A stretch of 64,000 nucleotides of DNA from Thozetella sp. PMI_491 (GCA_021432635.1 MU270105.1:62001-126000); one strand, 5' to 3'; positions 46,101-58,300 are shown, counted from the first letter of the stretch. The notes: generated from the letters alone by a model not told the origin. Program-made: numbers and translations.

Positions 46101-46209
46101 CCGCCGGCCAGGTTCCTGATCCCCACACCTCATCGGACCTGCCCAGCCTTTACACCCAGCGATCTGGTCGTCCATATCTCTTGGCCCAGCGTAGATCTTT
46201 AAGCCCATC
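39492..46209. other. 6.7-kb region without a recognisable gene
   Basis: The longest gene-free stretch of the window, between divergently oriented genes. It holds a CT-rich tract (39530-39580), a GT microsatellite near 43105-43150 and a 16-base G run at 45349-45364. Many GC-driven open frames on both strands were examined, the longest at 43472-44131. None shows a recognisable motif, consistent codon character or plausible splice partners. It may hold non-coding transcripts or lineage-specific genes I cannot recognise. Confidence 0.5.
43105..43150. repeat. GT microsatellite
   Basis: A GT dinucleotide run of about 16 units followed by interrupted TATG/TGTG repeats. Likely polymorphic; no gene overlaps it. 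Confidence 0.9.
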
Positions 46210-47499
46210 ATGTCTTCACCACCTCCAGTTGGACACCCAGAGGACAACCAGGGCCCAGCGCTTGCCGCGGGCATCGCTGTGCTGCATGCTATCACCATCC
46301 CCCTCATCATCACCCGGCTGTATACGCGCGCCTTCCCTCGGTCTCGTCTAGGCTGGGACGACTACCTCATCGCCGTCGCCCTTGTATGCCCTCCCTCCCT
46401 CCCCTCCGTGCCTTGAAGCCGCTCTTAGGCAGGCGTAAGGCCCTTCACTAACCACTCGCCATCCTCTTCGCTGGTGTAGGCCTTTGATCTCACGCAGTTC
46501 GCCCTCTTGGGCGTCAGTCTACATTATGGCCTCGGACGCCACAATGGCTGGCTTGACAAGTACGACATGGTCATGGCCGAAAAGTATCTATTCGTGAGCC
46601 AGCCGCCGTACGCCTGGGCGCTCGTCTTCGCCAAGATCAGCATGAGCTGCACTCTGCTACGCATCTTGGGCGAGAGCCGCAAGTGGAGGTGGATCCTGTA
46701 TGCCATCATCGTGACTCAGGTCCTCATCGGCGTTACCATCAACTCGTTCCAATTCACCCTCTGCCGGCCGCTCCCGGCTATCTGGGATCCCGATGTCGCC
46801 ACGGCACCAGGGACCGTCTGTGCCGCGCCTGAGGTGGCCCAGACGTCCATCTTCGTCACAGCGTCCATCACTATCTTTACCGACGTCCTCCTTTCCCTTA
46901 TCCCTCTGACCTTCATCGTCCGGATTCAGCGGCCGCTCCGTGAGAAGATTGCTGTCGGCATCATCATGGGCCTCGGTATCGTGGCGTCCATCTCGTCCAT
47001 CTACAAGACGACCCTGGCCAAGAACTACGGTGTCACTGGCGACACGCTCACTGACGGCGTAGCCTTGACGATATGGAGCGTGCTGGAGGTGCAGCTAGGG
47101 TAAGTGATCTACTGTGGCACGGCCGTGCCTCATCCACCATCTATGGCCTAGGTTGACTGATCGTGTTGCAGAATGATCGCCGCCTGCCTCCCAGCACTGA
47201 AGCAGCTCTTCGAGCGCGTGCTCGGCCGCATGGGCCTCATCTCGTCACAGCGCTCGGGAGCCCGGTCAGGATACATCAACCACGCCGACCAGGACTCCAA
47301 GCTCGGTTCCAACAACTCGCACAACCTCTCTTCACTGCGCTCGGCGCGTACGCCACGCAGCCCAAACAACCACAACGACATGGATGGCGACAGCGTCGAC
47401 AGCATCCTGGGCCCGAACTCGAAGTCACAGACGCGGTCATCTTCCAAGTCCGAGGACGCATGGATCCGGGACCTCGAGCGACACGCAAGACATCATTAG
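46210..47499 (+). CDS. SAT4/PTH11-type rhodopsin-domain membrane protein (second copy in window)
   Basis: A predicted seven-helix membrane protein of about 373 residues from the fungal rhodopsin-domain family. Exons are 46210-46383, 46480-47099 and 47172-47499. The family block RLGWDDYLIAVAL follows helix 1, and YGLGRHNGWLDKYDM lies in the first extracellular loop. Helices include WALVFAKISMSCTLLRIL, WILYAIIVTQVLIGVTINS and TSIFVTASITIFTDVLLSL. RPLREKIAVGIIMGLGIVAS and IAACLPALKQLFERVLG close the core. The C-terminal tail (about 95 residues) is Ser/Asn-rich. It differs clearly from the protein at 27357-28715, so the two are old paralogs. No CFEM domain. Ligand and role unknown. Confidence 0.88.
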
Positions 47500-48889
47500 A
47501 AGTTGCTAGTTCTTCGATGCGACCAGGCGAGCACACCAGGATGGGACCAGCAAGAAAAAAAAAGGGGCGACCGCAGACGCGTGGGTGTACGGCGAACAGG
47601 AACGGGAAGACCAACTGGATCCACTGCATTTATAGCATTCAATCCCTCATTTTTCAACTAGGCGGCTGCCTGTGTAAAGTTAAGCCTCGGGACGGGAACT
47701 GGGTCAAGGGTAAATCGAGGAGGTCACGGCCGGATATTGACGACTTTCATGGACTATTTGGGCACGGCAGGAAGCCACTGGGAAAGGGCGACCGGGAAGG
47801 AACCCGGAAAGGGAATCGGGATCAGGCCGGCAGAGCCTAGGGTCGAAAGCACCCTTCTTAAAACTCTTTTGTAATTTCTCGATACCAAATGCCCGGTTAT
47901 TGCTATATGCACAACGTCAGCCCTACCCCGTACGCCCTTGGCATGCCTTGGGTGTCTGAGTGTCTTGGACCTTGCCGCCTGTGCCACGCGCGTTCCCGGG
48001 AGACAAAAGAGACTGCGCCGGTGCGCTGCAGCAGCGGAAGCGGAAGCGGAAGCCCACATGGTTCGCAAGGCATGTCCAAATTCGGACGATCCACATCGCT
48101 CACGAGGGGGGAGACGCCGCCGCGATCGTCTGTCTGGCTAGGTGGCTAGGTATTTAGTCACGTGTGTAGGATGGTTCCCCTCCTGAATCCTGATAGCTGA
48201 TAACGAGGCGACTCACGGCTTGTGACCTCCCAAACGTGGTGAAGCTCCCCGCGCAGGGGGGGGCGAAGCGAGCGTGATTAAGCCTCCAATTTACGAGGCG
48301 CGTTCGTCCCTACGGGCTCGCCAAGAAAAGATTGAGCACCAAGCAGCGTGGCGCCGCCAATCATCACGACGGAGAATGCCCCGTTGCATAATGCGCGCCC
48401 CACGCGCTGATATAACTCTTTCGCGCTGTGACCCCTTTGGGAAGCCTTTGGGACCAGGATGCGGATGCTGGGAATTTTGGGAGAGCGACCTTGGTCCGGG
48501 AGCACTTCGCGTATTCGCTCGTGGGTGCCGGGCGCACGAGGACCCCGCGGAACCTGACTCGAGAGGCTTTTCCCGCGCTGCAGAAGCCTCACGCCACCTT
48601 TGCTTCTCGCTAATCCATAGCGCCGCCGACCAACTGCTCGTCGCGCTCGAGTTTGTCCCGTCTCGCCTAATTGTGCGCGCACTCGAATCGGCACCTGCGC
48701 TGCCCCGCGATCGAATAGGTGTAGGCGGCTTCAGCTTGACCTGCCGCCCCCGCCTCCACTGCCGCGGCTGCACGACGGCTCCGGGCGGCCGCCCTTACGA
48801 TCTTCCGAGGCGCCCATCGACCCGATCGCCCGCCCGATGCCCCGCCGGCTTCCGCGACCACGGTCGAGCGAGGATTGAAACGGCCCAAC
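47500..48889. other. Intergenic region
   Basis: About 1.4 kb before the first Clr5 exon. Open frames here are GC-driven and not convincing. The last 250 bases are pyrimidine/GC-rich and end directly at the ATG at 48890. Confidence 0.5.
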
Positions 48890-49032
48890 ATGTCGCCCGT
48901 CCCGAAGCGATGGGCGGCCGAGGAGGAGTGGGAACGTTACCGGCCGACCCTCCTCCGACTGTTCGGGGAGGAGCGCAAGTCGGTGAAGCAGGTCATGAGC
49001 ATCATGCAGAGACGACATGACTTCCATGCGAC
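48890..49032 (+). CDS. Clr5-domain exon, upstream copy (alternative first exon or gene fragment)
   Basis: An ATG-started exon of 47 codons plus two bases, reading KRWAAEEEWERYRPTLLRLF, then KQVMSIMQRRHDFHAT and a GTGCGT donor. This is the N-terminal half of a Clr5 domain (the domain of the cellulase regulator CLR-5 group). Continuing past the donor gives only a short unrelated tail. Its donor is in the same phase (two bases, AC) as the donor at 49512 of the neighbouring Clr5 exon. It could therefore splice to the shared acceptor at 49595 and replace the other first exon, which would create an alternative N-terminus for the gene ending at 50949. The other reading is a decaying tandem duplicate. 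Confidence 0.6.
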
Positions 49033-49214
49033 GTGCGTAGACCCTTTTTTTCATCTTGCTTTTCTTCTTTCGCCCTCAGCCCCCATCGCGATCGCATAGA
49101 AGGAGAGAATTCAGGGTTGGTGGGTAAACGTAGGTGCACACAAGAGGGAGTTGGGAATAGCGGCGGGACCTAGCGAAGTGTGACGGCAGCGTCGGTCGCG
49201 ACGAATCTGCAAAG

Positions 49215-49222
49215 TATAAATA
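49215..49222 (+). promoter_or_regulatory. TATA-like element between the two Clr5 first exons
   Basis: TATAAATA lies 28 bp upstream of the ATG at 49243. If used, transcription would start near 49245-49250, and the in-frame ATG at 49267 would be the first codon. It supports a separate promoter for the downstream exon. Confidence 0.45.
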
Positions 49223-49242
49223 CTCACTCTGCCAAAAGTGCG

Positions 49243-50949
49243 ATGATGTACCAGGACCATCTCGATATGTGGCAGCTAGAAAAGGAACAAACGAGTAGCT
49301 CGTCTCAATCCGGCTCTACCTCACCCGAATCGAGCGGCCACAGGGGGTCGTCAGGCTCACCACCTTCCACAGCCCCAGCGAATAAGAAATGGGCGACACA
49401 GGACGACTGGGAGACGTACCGACCGAAGATCACACGACTTTACGACAAGGAAGACAAGACATTGGCTCAAGTGATGGATATTTTGGAGCGGGAGCATGGC
49501 TTCCACGCAACGTACGTCAGCCCCTACCTGCATGGCCCTTTGGTCAAAGCCAAGGCCTAACTTCGGCTCTTCGCTCACGCATATTTCCCCCCCAGCACCA
49601 AGATGTACAAGACACGCTTCAAGCGGTGGGGGCTCTGGAAGAACACTCGGGCCGCCGATGTGACAGACATCATTCTGCAGCGGCCAGACACTAAGCAGCC
49701 AGCGGCGGACGGCTCGCACCTGCTCGTCAACGGAAGGTTACTCGATAAGAAGAAGGTCGATGCCTACATCAAGCGACGACGACGGCAGGTTATTGCCCGG
49801 CTGGGGCAGCACCCGGACGGCATGTCATCGCTAATGGTGGCCTCCTCACCAGCTGCCCGACCCGTGGACGCCCCATCGGGCTTCCGGGCGGAGGAATACC
49901 TGTACCGCGGGGTCCGAGACTACTACAACAGCCGCCTCTCATCGGGGTGGTGGACGTGGAACTCGGTTACAAGCGTGAGGCACGGCACAGAGGCCGAGAT
50001 CAAAGCCACGCAGTTGCAGGGCGACTTCTTCGAGCGGTTCAAGCTAGCGATCCCCATGCTCAGGGACCCAACGGATCGAGGCGCCGAGGGCGTCAAGATG
50101 ATGCGCATCTGCTTCGCCGAGGTGGGCAAACTGCTGCAGGGCGAGTGCACGATGCTCCTCTTCTGCATCCTTGCCATCATGAGCCACCTCCGCCGCGTCG
50201 GTGACAATCTACACTTCTTGCAGGTGCAGCTCTTGCGTCACCTAGCGAGCCTCTCAGCGGCGCTGAAGCACCCGACGGCTAGCATCTGGCACGCCCTGCA
50301 CCAGAGCGTCGCTAGCCAAAGTTTAGATAATTACCGCTCGTTTCAGTGCTGTAACGTGGTCATCAGCGAGCTGGACAAGGCGCTGGGGCCGTTGCACGCC
50401 AAGACGGCAGAGTGGGCGGTCGTTTCGATGACGTTTGCTGACGACGACCTCGACGTCAGAGAAGAGCGCTACCGTCGCCTGATATCGGGTCTCGACGCGC
50501 TGGGCACCTTCGACGAGCGTCACGCGGGGGTGCGGATGAACTATTCGGCCTTCTACCTCCGCTACGCCAAGTACGAGGAGTCGGCCGAGGTGATCCTCGA
50601 GATCCTGCGCGACCCAGATAAGGTCAAGGTCCTGCAGAATGACCCGTTCATCTTGTACAAGCTGTGGTGGCGCATGGGCCAGATCCGCTATTTGCAGCAC
50701 AACTATAGCGAGGCGGAAGTGTACTACGGCGAAGCCCTCAAGATCGCACGGGCCCGGTTCGAGCTCGGTGAAAAGGCCAAGCTCCTTGACTGCCTAGCCT
50801 CCATCGAAAAGTGCCTCCGGGACCAGGGCAAGACGACCGAGGCGGACGCCGTGCTCACGGAGCGGGAGGGCCTCGTGAGGGCGTCGCTCGAGAGCGTCGG
50901 AGAGAAGGAGGACTCGGTGACCCCTCTGGTCGCCCAGAACACACAATGA
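49243..50949 (+). CDS. Clr5-domain protein
   Basis: A fungus-specific protein of about 540 residues with an N-terminal Clr5 domain. Exons are 49243-49511 and 49596-50949. The Clr5 domain (about 47-108) reads KKWATQDDWETYRPKITRLY, then TLAQVMDILEREHGFHAT, then after the intron TKMYKTRFKRWGLWKN. Downstream a linker has RLLDKKKVDAYIKRRRRQV. The C-terminal 300 residues are helical, with TPR-like units (YLQHNYSEAEVYYGEALKIARARF; IEKCLRDQGKTTEADAVL). CLR-5 type proteins are implicated in transcription regulation; the role here is unknown. The start is uncertain (49243, 49246 or 49267). A second Clr5 first exon lies 211 bp upstream with the same splice phase. Confidence 0.85.
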
Positions 50950-52476
50950 AAGTGGTGAAATCTGTGTGGCGCCGTGGGAGGAAGGTCTCCTACGAGCAGA
51001 AAGCGAGAGAAAGAGGCGTACTGTAACATTACGATGGCCCTACCAAGGTACCTGGAGCACCTTGAGCACCTTGCCTCGGGCACCCAACTGTGCCGCCTTA
51101 CGAAAAGGCCAGGCATTTACGAACCAGCATATCGGACGCGGCCCGTCCATTCCGCAGATAGCGTGGCGTTACCTGTATTGGGCTTTGGCAAACTATCTCA
51201 GCTTTTGAGACAGTGCATGTAAGCAAAAATAGAAACCTGGAATTAAGCCACACTTGTCCGACGCACCCGCTCGTCCAAAAAAAAAAAGGGGGGGGGAGGG
51301 GGGGGGCGCGCGCGCAACGTTAGAGATGGTCCATCCAGGGGAGAACGTGGGCGTCCATCAGCTAGCCCTTAGGGAGCTGTGCACTGTATTAACTGCCGGA
51401 CACGCTCGTTTGGTAGGCATGACAATAGCTCTATACTCTGTACAGCAGCAGGGTAGCAACGTGTGTGCGGGGCCGCCCCCCCCCCCACGACCCAGCAGTC
51501 GGCTCCTTGCCGCGGGCTTGGGCGATAGCTTTGCATGCAACACATACTACTACTTATGGAGGCGTGCATGCGGCGAAACCAGGTTGATTGGCAGGGGCGC
51601 GCGTCAACGGCAGCTCGCTTGCTGTCTCGAGTGCCGTGGCCGGAACAAGTTATCAGCACCAAACACGGGATTTGTGCTTATCCATAGCTGACTCTAAGCG
51701 ATCAAACGGGTCTGTTCGGGGGCGGAAAGCTCTCGTCCCGTCGCTATTCCGTGGACTACTACCGTGCGTTCCAGGCTTTCCCCGAACGTCATTGCGAGAT
51801 TGGCTTGGCCTGCCGCCGGGAGCGAGGTTAGTATCAAAGGCCCGTAGCTCGTACTTCGTGCCTAGCTGCGCCTAGAGGTGTGCCTTTGTTTCTCTGCTTT
51901 TCTCCGACTCCGACGCGGTGGCTCGCCCTAGGGGCCCCTAGAAGCGCGCCACCCCTGCCTGCCCAAGGGCTCCAGTCCACATATGGTCCAGCCCGTAAGC
52001 CATGGCTCACGAGCTATCGATGACATTCCCCGTGGGTGGGGTACCAGTCTTTGCTGTCAGGCTGTATCCGTACGACTCATCCAATAGACAAAAAATATCA
52101 GCAGAGATAAGCAGCTCGGCACAAAAGGCTTGCATATCTGCACACTGGCCCTACGCGCGCCGCAAAAAAGGGGCAGCATCCCGGCTGGATTGCGGCGCAA
52201 ATTTCGGAACCGGAAACTCACTCGAGCCAAGATCACCGGGCGTAGGCAGTCTTAAAGGGAACTTTAAGAAGCAAAAAGGACCTAAGCGGAGAACCCTGGG
52301 CGCCAAGAAAGGCTAGAGTCCACCCAGTCGTGCTGCGTTTGTTGTCGGCACTGGACAGTGGGCTAGGCCTCCCAGAGATACAAGTACGGCTTACCTTTGT
52401 CCTCATCCCGACGCAGTGGTTCACCACCCCTCATGGTCCGAACCACCCCGGCTCGCAGCGCGCACCAGCTCCCGCC
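50950..52476. other. Intergenic region with homopolymer runs
   Basis: About 1.5 kb. An A10 run is followed at once by long G runs and a CG repeat at 51278-51315. No supportable gene. Confidence 0.5.
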
Positions 52477-54298
52477 ATGTCGGTACCGACGACCACCACG
52501 CCGCTGTACGGAGACGAGAAGAGGCCCGACGGGGTCCTCGAGCACGAGTCGTTCCGCTCTGAGGCCGGCGCGACGGGGCCGCTCCATAGCGACAACGAGA
52601 AAGGCAGCGCGAGCGCCGATCCTGTCCTGAAGAGGGCCGCCAATGGCACGCTGCTGGTGCCCCAGCCCACTGACGACCCCGAAGAACCTCTGGTATGTCT
52701 AAGCTAGCCTACCGTGATGCGTATCGCGTCTTCCTTCGTCATTCGCAGCCCGCTGACCTGGCGTCCCCGAAGAACTGGAGCTGGGGGAAGAAGCATGCAG
52801 CCCTCATCGTGCTGGCCATGGGCTCGTTCTTCGTCAAGTTCACGGCCACGATCCTGGTGAGTCTCGCTATGTTGCCCTTCAGGACCGGTCCTCCAGCTGC
52901 GGCCGGGTCCTTTCCGACCGCATGCAGTGACCCTCCCTAGCTCGGGCCTACTGACCTAGTGCGCCAGGCCCCCGGAGCCATAGGGCTCGCAGCGCACTTC
53001 CACGTCACGCCTATGCAGGCGACCTACATCGCCTCGGCGGCTTCGGTTGTGCCTGCGGTCGCTCCATTCTTGTGGATCCCCTTGAGCCGAAAGCTGGGGA
53101 GGCGTCCGGTGCTCATGGCTGGCACGCTGCTGGCGATCATCTTCGGCATCGTCGTGGCCAACGCCCGCACCTACGGCCAGGCCCTGTCCTGCCGCATTAT
53201 CATGGCCTTCGGCGCGTCGTCGGCTATCTGCATCGGGCCCGCGGCCATCTCGGACATGTTTTTCGTGCACGAGAAAGGCAGCCGCATGGGCCTCAACACC
53301 TTCCTCTTGGTCTGCGCCCCGTACCTCGGGGGCGTTGCCGGCGGCTCCGTTCAGTTTGATCCTCACTTGGGGTGGCGATGGGCCATGTATATCTCGTCTC
53401 TCCTGCTGACCGGCCTCCTGATCTGCCAGTTTGCGTTCGGTGAGCATCAGCGGCCCTGAATAGAAGGGTGGGACGAAGACTGACCAAAATTGCAGTACCG
53501 GAGACTATCTTCGATCGATCGCTCGCCGCCAAGGCAGAGGTTCCAGCTCCACGGACACTCGCCCGCCGTCTTGGGTTTCGCAAACCCACGGCGACGGTTG
53601 GCGATAGCTGGGCGTATACCTTCACCCGCCCCTTTGCCATGTTTGCGTACCCGGCAGTCTTGCTGCCTTCGCTCTGGTTCGCCATCTCGGCCATGACTGA
53701 GGTGGCGAACACGGCGGGCTTCCCGCTTAACTTTGGCAATAGCTCCCGGTTCGGCTTCGTCTTCAACACGCAGCAGATTGGCTTCTGCTCCTTCTCGGGC
53801 CTGATCGGCGCCGTCATTGGCGAGTTCTTCGCCGGGCCGTTGTGCGACCTTGTCACCAAGCGGGAGTTGCGGCACGGGCGCGCGTGGAAGCCCGAGAAGC
53901 TCCTACCCCTTTCGCTGCCCGGCCTTGTCACCATCGTCGCGGGCCTTCTGTTATACGGCTTCGAGCTAGACCGTCCAACCAGCTGGGCCGCCGCCCTTAC
54001 CGGCATCGCCATCTTCACGGCCGGCCAGGAGATCATGCTCACGGTGCTAATGACGTACATGTGCGACTGCTATCCCGGACAGGCGGCCGAGATCTCGGTT
54101 GTGTTCCAATGCTGTCTGAACCTGATGGCGTATCATCCGCCATTCTACACGCCCCAGTGGATCGAAAAGCCGGGAGGTGCCAAGGTGGCCTACACTGTCT
54201 ATGCCGTGCTGCCAATCGTCACCTTCCCGCTCGGTGCCGCTATCTTCATGTGGAAGGGCCCGCAGATCAGAGCCAAAGGCCCGTGGTTTAGAATATGA
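52477..54298 (+). CDS. MFS transporter (drug:H+ antiporter-like, DHA1 type)
   Basis: A predicted 12-segment membrane exporter of about 532 residues. Exons are 52477-52692, 52749-52856, 52968-53439 and 53496-54298, in consistent phase. The 90-residue hydrophilic N-terminus carries the family's ASPKNWSWGKKHAALIVL entry into segment 1. The motif-A-like PLSRKLGRRPVLMAG lies between segments 2 and 3. GWRWAMYISSLLLTGLL and VPETIFDR mark the middle of the protein. After a cytosolic loop, the second half has FVFNTQQIGFCSFSGLIGAV, GEFFAGPLCDLVTKR and TGIAIFTAGQEIML. This style is shared by fungal MFS proteins acting on toxins or metabolites; the substrate is unknown. It is convergent with the small gene at 54469. 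Confidence 0.88.
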
Positions 54299-54468
54299 GT
54301 TCTTGCCTGGACAGTACACGAATAATGACATCTCCTTGGAAATGAAACCCTTCTCACGTGAACTTTCGTTTCATTCCTGCGCTCTGTCTGGCTAAGCTAG
54401 GCATCTCGGCGTGCTTCTTGGATGCACAAGAGCATCTCTGCATTGGCCAACACGGTGCAAACGAAGGC

Positions 54469-55008
54469 CTAGAAGAAGTGCACCGTGTCATCGCCCTCGT
54501 TCAGCTTTCCATCCGATTCCAACTCTTTGAGAAGACCCCTGAGCCTCTCCATGATGTGCTTTCCGTACTCAGGCCCGTTGTGCGGGGGGTGAGGTTTGTT
54601 AGCATCCACTCGCAGCCACGGAATGCGGCGGGTCCCTGGAGTCTCGGCGGCCGCCTTGCGCAGATCCGCAATGGACTTGTCGTCCCACGCGCCACCAAAG
54701 ACGACAGCCTTCGGGGGAGTGCTCCAGTTCCCAGAGCCCAGCGCGCTGCTCGGGGCAGTAGGCACCTCTCCTTTCAGCAGGAGCGGGATTTCTTTGGCGC
54801 CAGCATTTGCCAGCGTGAAGTGGATCACTGCATTTTGACGACGTTGTCAGATACGCAATGCCTTCATCGCAAGGCCCTTGGCAATTTCCGGGCGGGGTGG
54901 AGAGGGGGCTTGGTTACCTTCGTACTCTGGCTTGAGGCCTGCTACAACACGAGTTCCGACTACCTCGGTGGCCCCAGAGAGGATGATGGGAATCGTCCGA
55001 GACGCCAT
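54469..55008 (-). CDS. Conserved fungal hypothetical protein, Rossmann-like
   Basis: A small soluble protein of about 149 residues. Minus-strand exons are 55008-54918 and 54827-54469. It begins IPIILSGATEVVGTRVVAGL with an SDR-like first strand, but the Gly-rich turn lacks the canonical GxxGxxG. It continues KPEYEVIHFTLANAG, then AVVFGGAWDD near the middle, WLRVDANKP, and GPEYGKHIMERLRGLL at the end. From memory it resembles short unannotated ascomycete proteins that keep the first part of an NAD-binding fold. No catalytic motif is seen. The 3' end is 170 bp from that of the convergent MFS gene. Confidence 0.75.
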
Positions 55009-55372
55009 GTTTTGCGTTCTATAGCCCGCACAAAGTTTGGATGTGGTACTGTACCAGGACAATGGCAAGGAACGAGATGGCCGGTTACGCTTAAATAAGG
55101 CGCTAACACTGCGCCGCGATGAACCTTTTAGGGTTTAATCCGTTCCTACGTATGTACTACGTAGAATCTTACCTAATCCTACTCAGCAGACATCGTCGTA
55201 GCCTTCGACCTTGGCGTGCGTTTGGGCTTCAGGTTCTAACAGAAGCTTGGACTAGGCAACGGAGACCGCCATTACATCCAGGCATCATTGCTTCCATCGA
55301 GCGTCTTCGATGCCCGAAGATATTTAGGCTTTTTATGGCGATGTGGTGCCAATGCAGGAGGTGCACTAATAT
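55009..55372. other. Intergenic region
   Basis: About 360 bp holding the promoter of the small hypothetical gene and the 3' end of the CorA-like gene. Nothing else recognised. Confidence 0.5.
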
Positions 55373-58300
55373 CTAGTCCTGTGAGAATTTACCCACCTCC
55401 AGGTCCCGATCGCTACCATCTACTCTAAACCACCGTCGTATACTAGTCCTCCGCCGAGCCTCGGGCGACCGCGGGCTATGCCCCTCCAAAGCCGTGTCGC
55501 GGCTCTCGTGCGCACCATGCAGCAAGTCGTCCGAGCCGGACGGAACACGACCGTCCTTAGGCATTTCCTTCGCGTCGATCTTGCCGCGCCTCTCAGTTCT
55601 CTCCTCGTTCCTTCTGAACCTCCCGGCTCGAGACTGCAGATATTGCCGGACAGCAGCCTCTCGCATCTGATCGGCCGGGCCTGCAGGGGACCACCCACTC
55701 AGAGAGAACTTGAGCTTGAGCCAGAGGTGGAAGATGCCAGTGTACACCAAGATGGACATGGTGCTGAGCCGCCAAATGGCTGTGAAGAAGCTCTGAACGC
55801 CCTCGCTGAATGCCACGATGATGGTCACCGATGTCACAGCGATGGAAATCGGGACTAGTTTTACCCATCCGTTAGCATCGTAACATTGTAAACCAAGTCA
55901 AATCGGCCCAATGGTGGAGAGGGCTGTTATACACAAGTAGCGGAGCTCATCCGCTAGTGTCCACTGATCGTCCGAGAACTCGGCAGCGTTCATACCAAAC
56001 ACGCTTGACATGAATGACAGTGGTACCTGATCAGAACTAGTCAGCTGTCGCTACCGACTTCGAGAGCGTTGGTTGGCTACGGAGAAGCACTGTACAAAGA
56101 TAATTGTGACCACTGTGAACATGATGATGGCTGTGTTTTGCCGCATCGTGATGTCAGCCTGCGCGGTGGAGTGGAAAAACTCGGAAACTGCAATTTCGTG
56201 TTGCTTCCTCGCCAGCGATTCGGATCCCTACAGGGAGTCAGTTGCGGTCCGGGAGAGAGGGGGACTTGTGGCTTCCAGAATATACACCCCGGCATCGTAA
56301 CGGAGCTTACCCTCTCGGCCACCTCTGCTGCAGCCGATTTCAGCTGCTCAAAGCTGTCCATCCTCTCCTTAATCCCCATAATCACGTTTTCGGCTCGCTC
56401 GAGAAAGGATCGCAGCTGCTCTTCTCGCTCCGGGACATCATGTCCGGTAGGCTTAAGAACTGTCTGAACGTTTTTCACAAGCTGCTGGATCATTCTCTCG
56501 TATGTTCGATGCATCGATGTCATCATTTCCAACTCGCTTATAATCCCGGCAATCTCGCCCTTGATGGATGCCTCGGGGTTCGGACTGAGAACGGAGGACG
56601 GCGTGACGTATTGTCCTGCCCCGTTTTGCCCAGGACGAAAGTCCCGGTACGAGTAGGTCATGGTGTTAGCAAAGTTTTGTAGCTTCTCGCAAACTACCGC
56701 TTGCCTTTGCCTCTGTGGGAGTGATGAGCGCGGGACCGAGCCGAAAGCTGTATGGGGCTGGGGCCTACCAAATTGCTAATTGTCTCAAGGAAAGCTCCAT
56801 GTACTTGTGGCCTCGGCTCCTTCTCGCATCTATCCTGCCGGGTGTTGAACAGGTTGTTGCAGCATTCCTCAATGATGACCAGCGATAGCTCGTATATCGA
56901 CCGAATCTTGGAGCTCTCGCCGTCCCGGAGTCTATGGCGTATTGTCTCGTACACACCCGTGGGATCATTCCCGATGCCAAATCGCTTAGGGAAGCAGGTG
57001 ATGATAGTCCGACCGTCCAAGATCCACATCCACAGCTGGTCAACCATAAGAAGTCGCGGCACTTTCTGGATGTTGTCTATGCAGATATTACACGGCCTTT
57101 CAAGGTCGCGGTGGTCCGGCCAGATGCCTGACCTCGAGTCGAAGAAGTGCAAGTCGATGAAGGATGGCGAGCTCCATCGCCCGACGATCTGGTTCTTGAT
57201 CCTGTCGACGTTATTGCGGATCGTGGGTGCAAAGAAAGCGGCATCCAGCGTCCGTCTGGGATGGATGGCTTTCTCAGCCATGAGATACTTCTGCAGGAGC
57301 TTGTTGTCCTTGTAGCACTCCATGGCTTCGTAGAGCCGGGCGCAGTCGATGAGGTATTGGCCTAGCCGGTTGATCACGAGGAGCCTGCCGAACTTGTCAA
57401 ATTTCATGTGCGGCCAGCCCAATCCTCGAGCCTGTCGCGGATTTGCCGCCGCTACGATGCCCCGGAAGGTGGCAGTCTGGGAATGAATCCTCGGCCGAGG
57501 CATTGCTGTTTCCAACCACGTCAGCCACATGATCTCATATTTGGGCCTGGAAGTAGAGATGGAACTCGGAAGGCTCACTTGGTCGATCCCAGCGACTTTC
57601 TCTCCTATCTTCCTTGTCGAAGGGAGCAACCTTCCGGCTCTCAATCCGTTTCAACCTTCTCATTTCTCTTAGAGCCAATTCTCTGCCAACCTGCTTTGTC
57701 ACCTCTAGATCTACGGTTTTCGCCATCTTAGAGTAACGGTAGCCGGTATCCCAGTGGAGGTATGGCATCTATATGGTTAGTCAAAGATGTGACGTTGGTA
57801 TAGGACGCGTAATGCTGCTTAATGGCTGCTTACAAAGAACACTATGTTACTCGCGCTGCTATTCAGTGCATCTGGAACAAGTCAAAATTAGATGACCCTG
57901 CTCTCGTACGGGTTTAGTATAGATACGGGGGCATCTGCTCACCCGACTTGACGAGCTTGCACAGTGGTCGAAGCTGGCGTGATTGGGGCATTCCAGAGAC
58001 CTCTTGTTTACGAGCACTCCAGAGGTCTGGCTGTAGTAGCCCTTGAGACAAGGCACGATCCTTAATGAGGATTCCTTTGTGTCGGGGCGCGTTCTGCCGG
58101 GGACCTTCATCGAAATATTTGGAAATTGCACCCTAGGCCACGTGTCAAACAAATATTTAACTATGATCTGACCAAGAGATATCCTACCTCTGCCCACTTT
58201 GGCAGCAACTTTGATTAGCGCTTGTGTGTATCTGAATGTGAATTGAGCAAGACTCACTGCTTCATTATTAGATGAGAAATGAAACAGACTGTATCCTGAG

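Noticed and set aside
48274-49020. 248-codon plus-strand open frame
   Set aside because: Its start is upstream of and out of frame with the Clr5 exon; the sequence has no family character.
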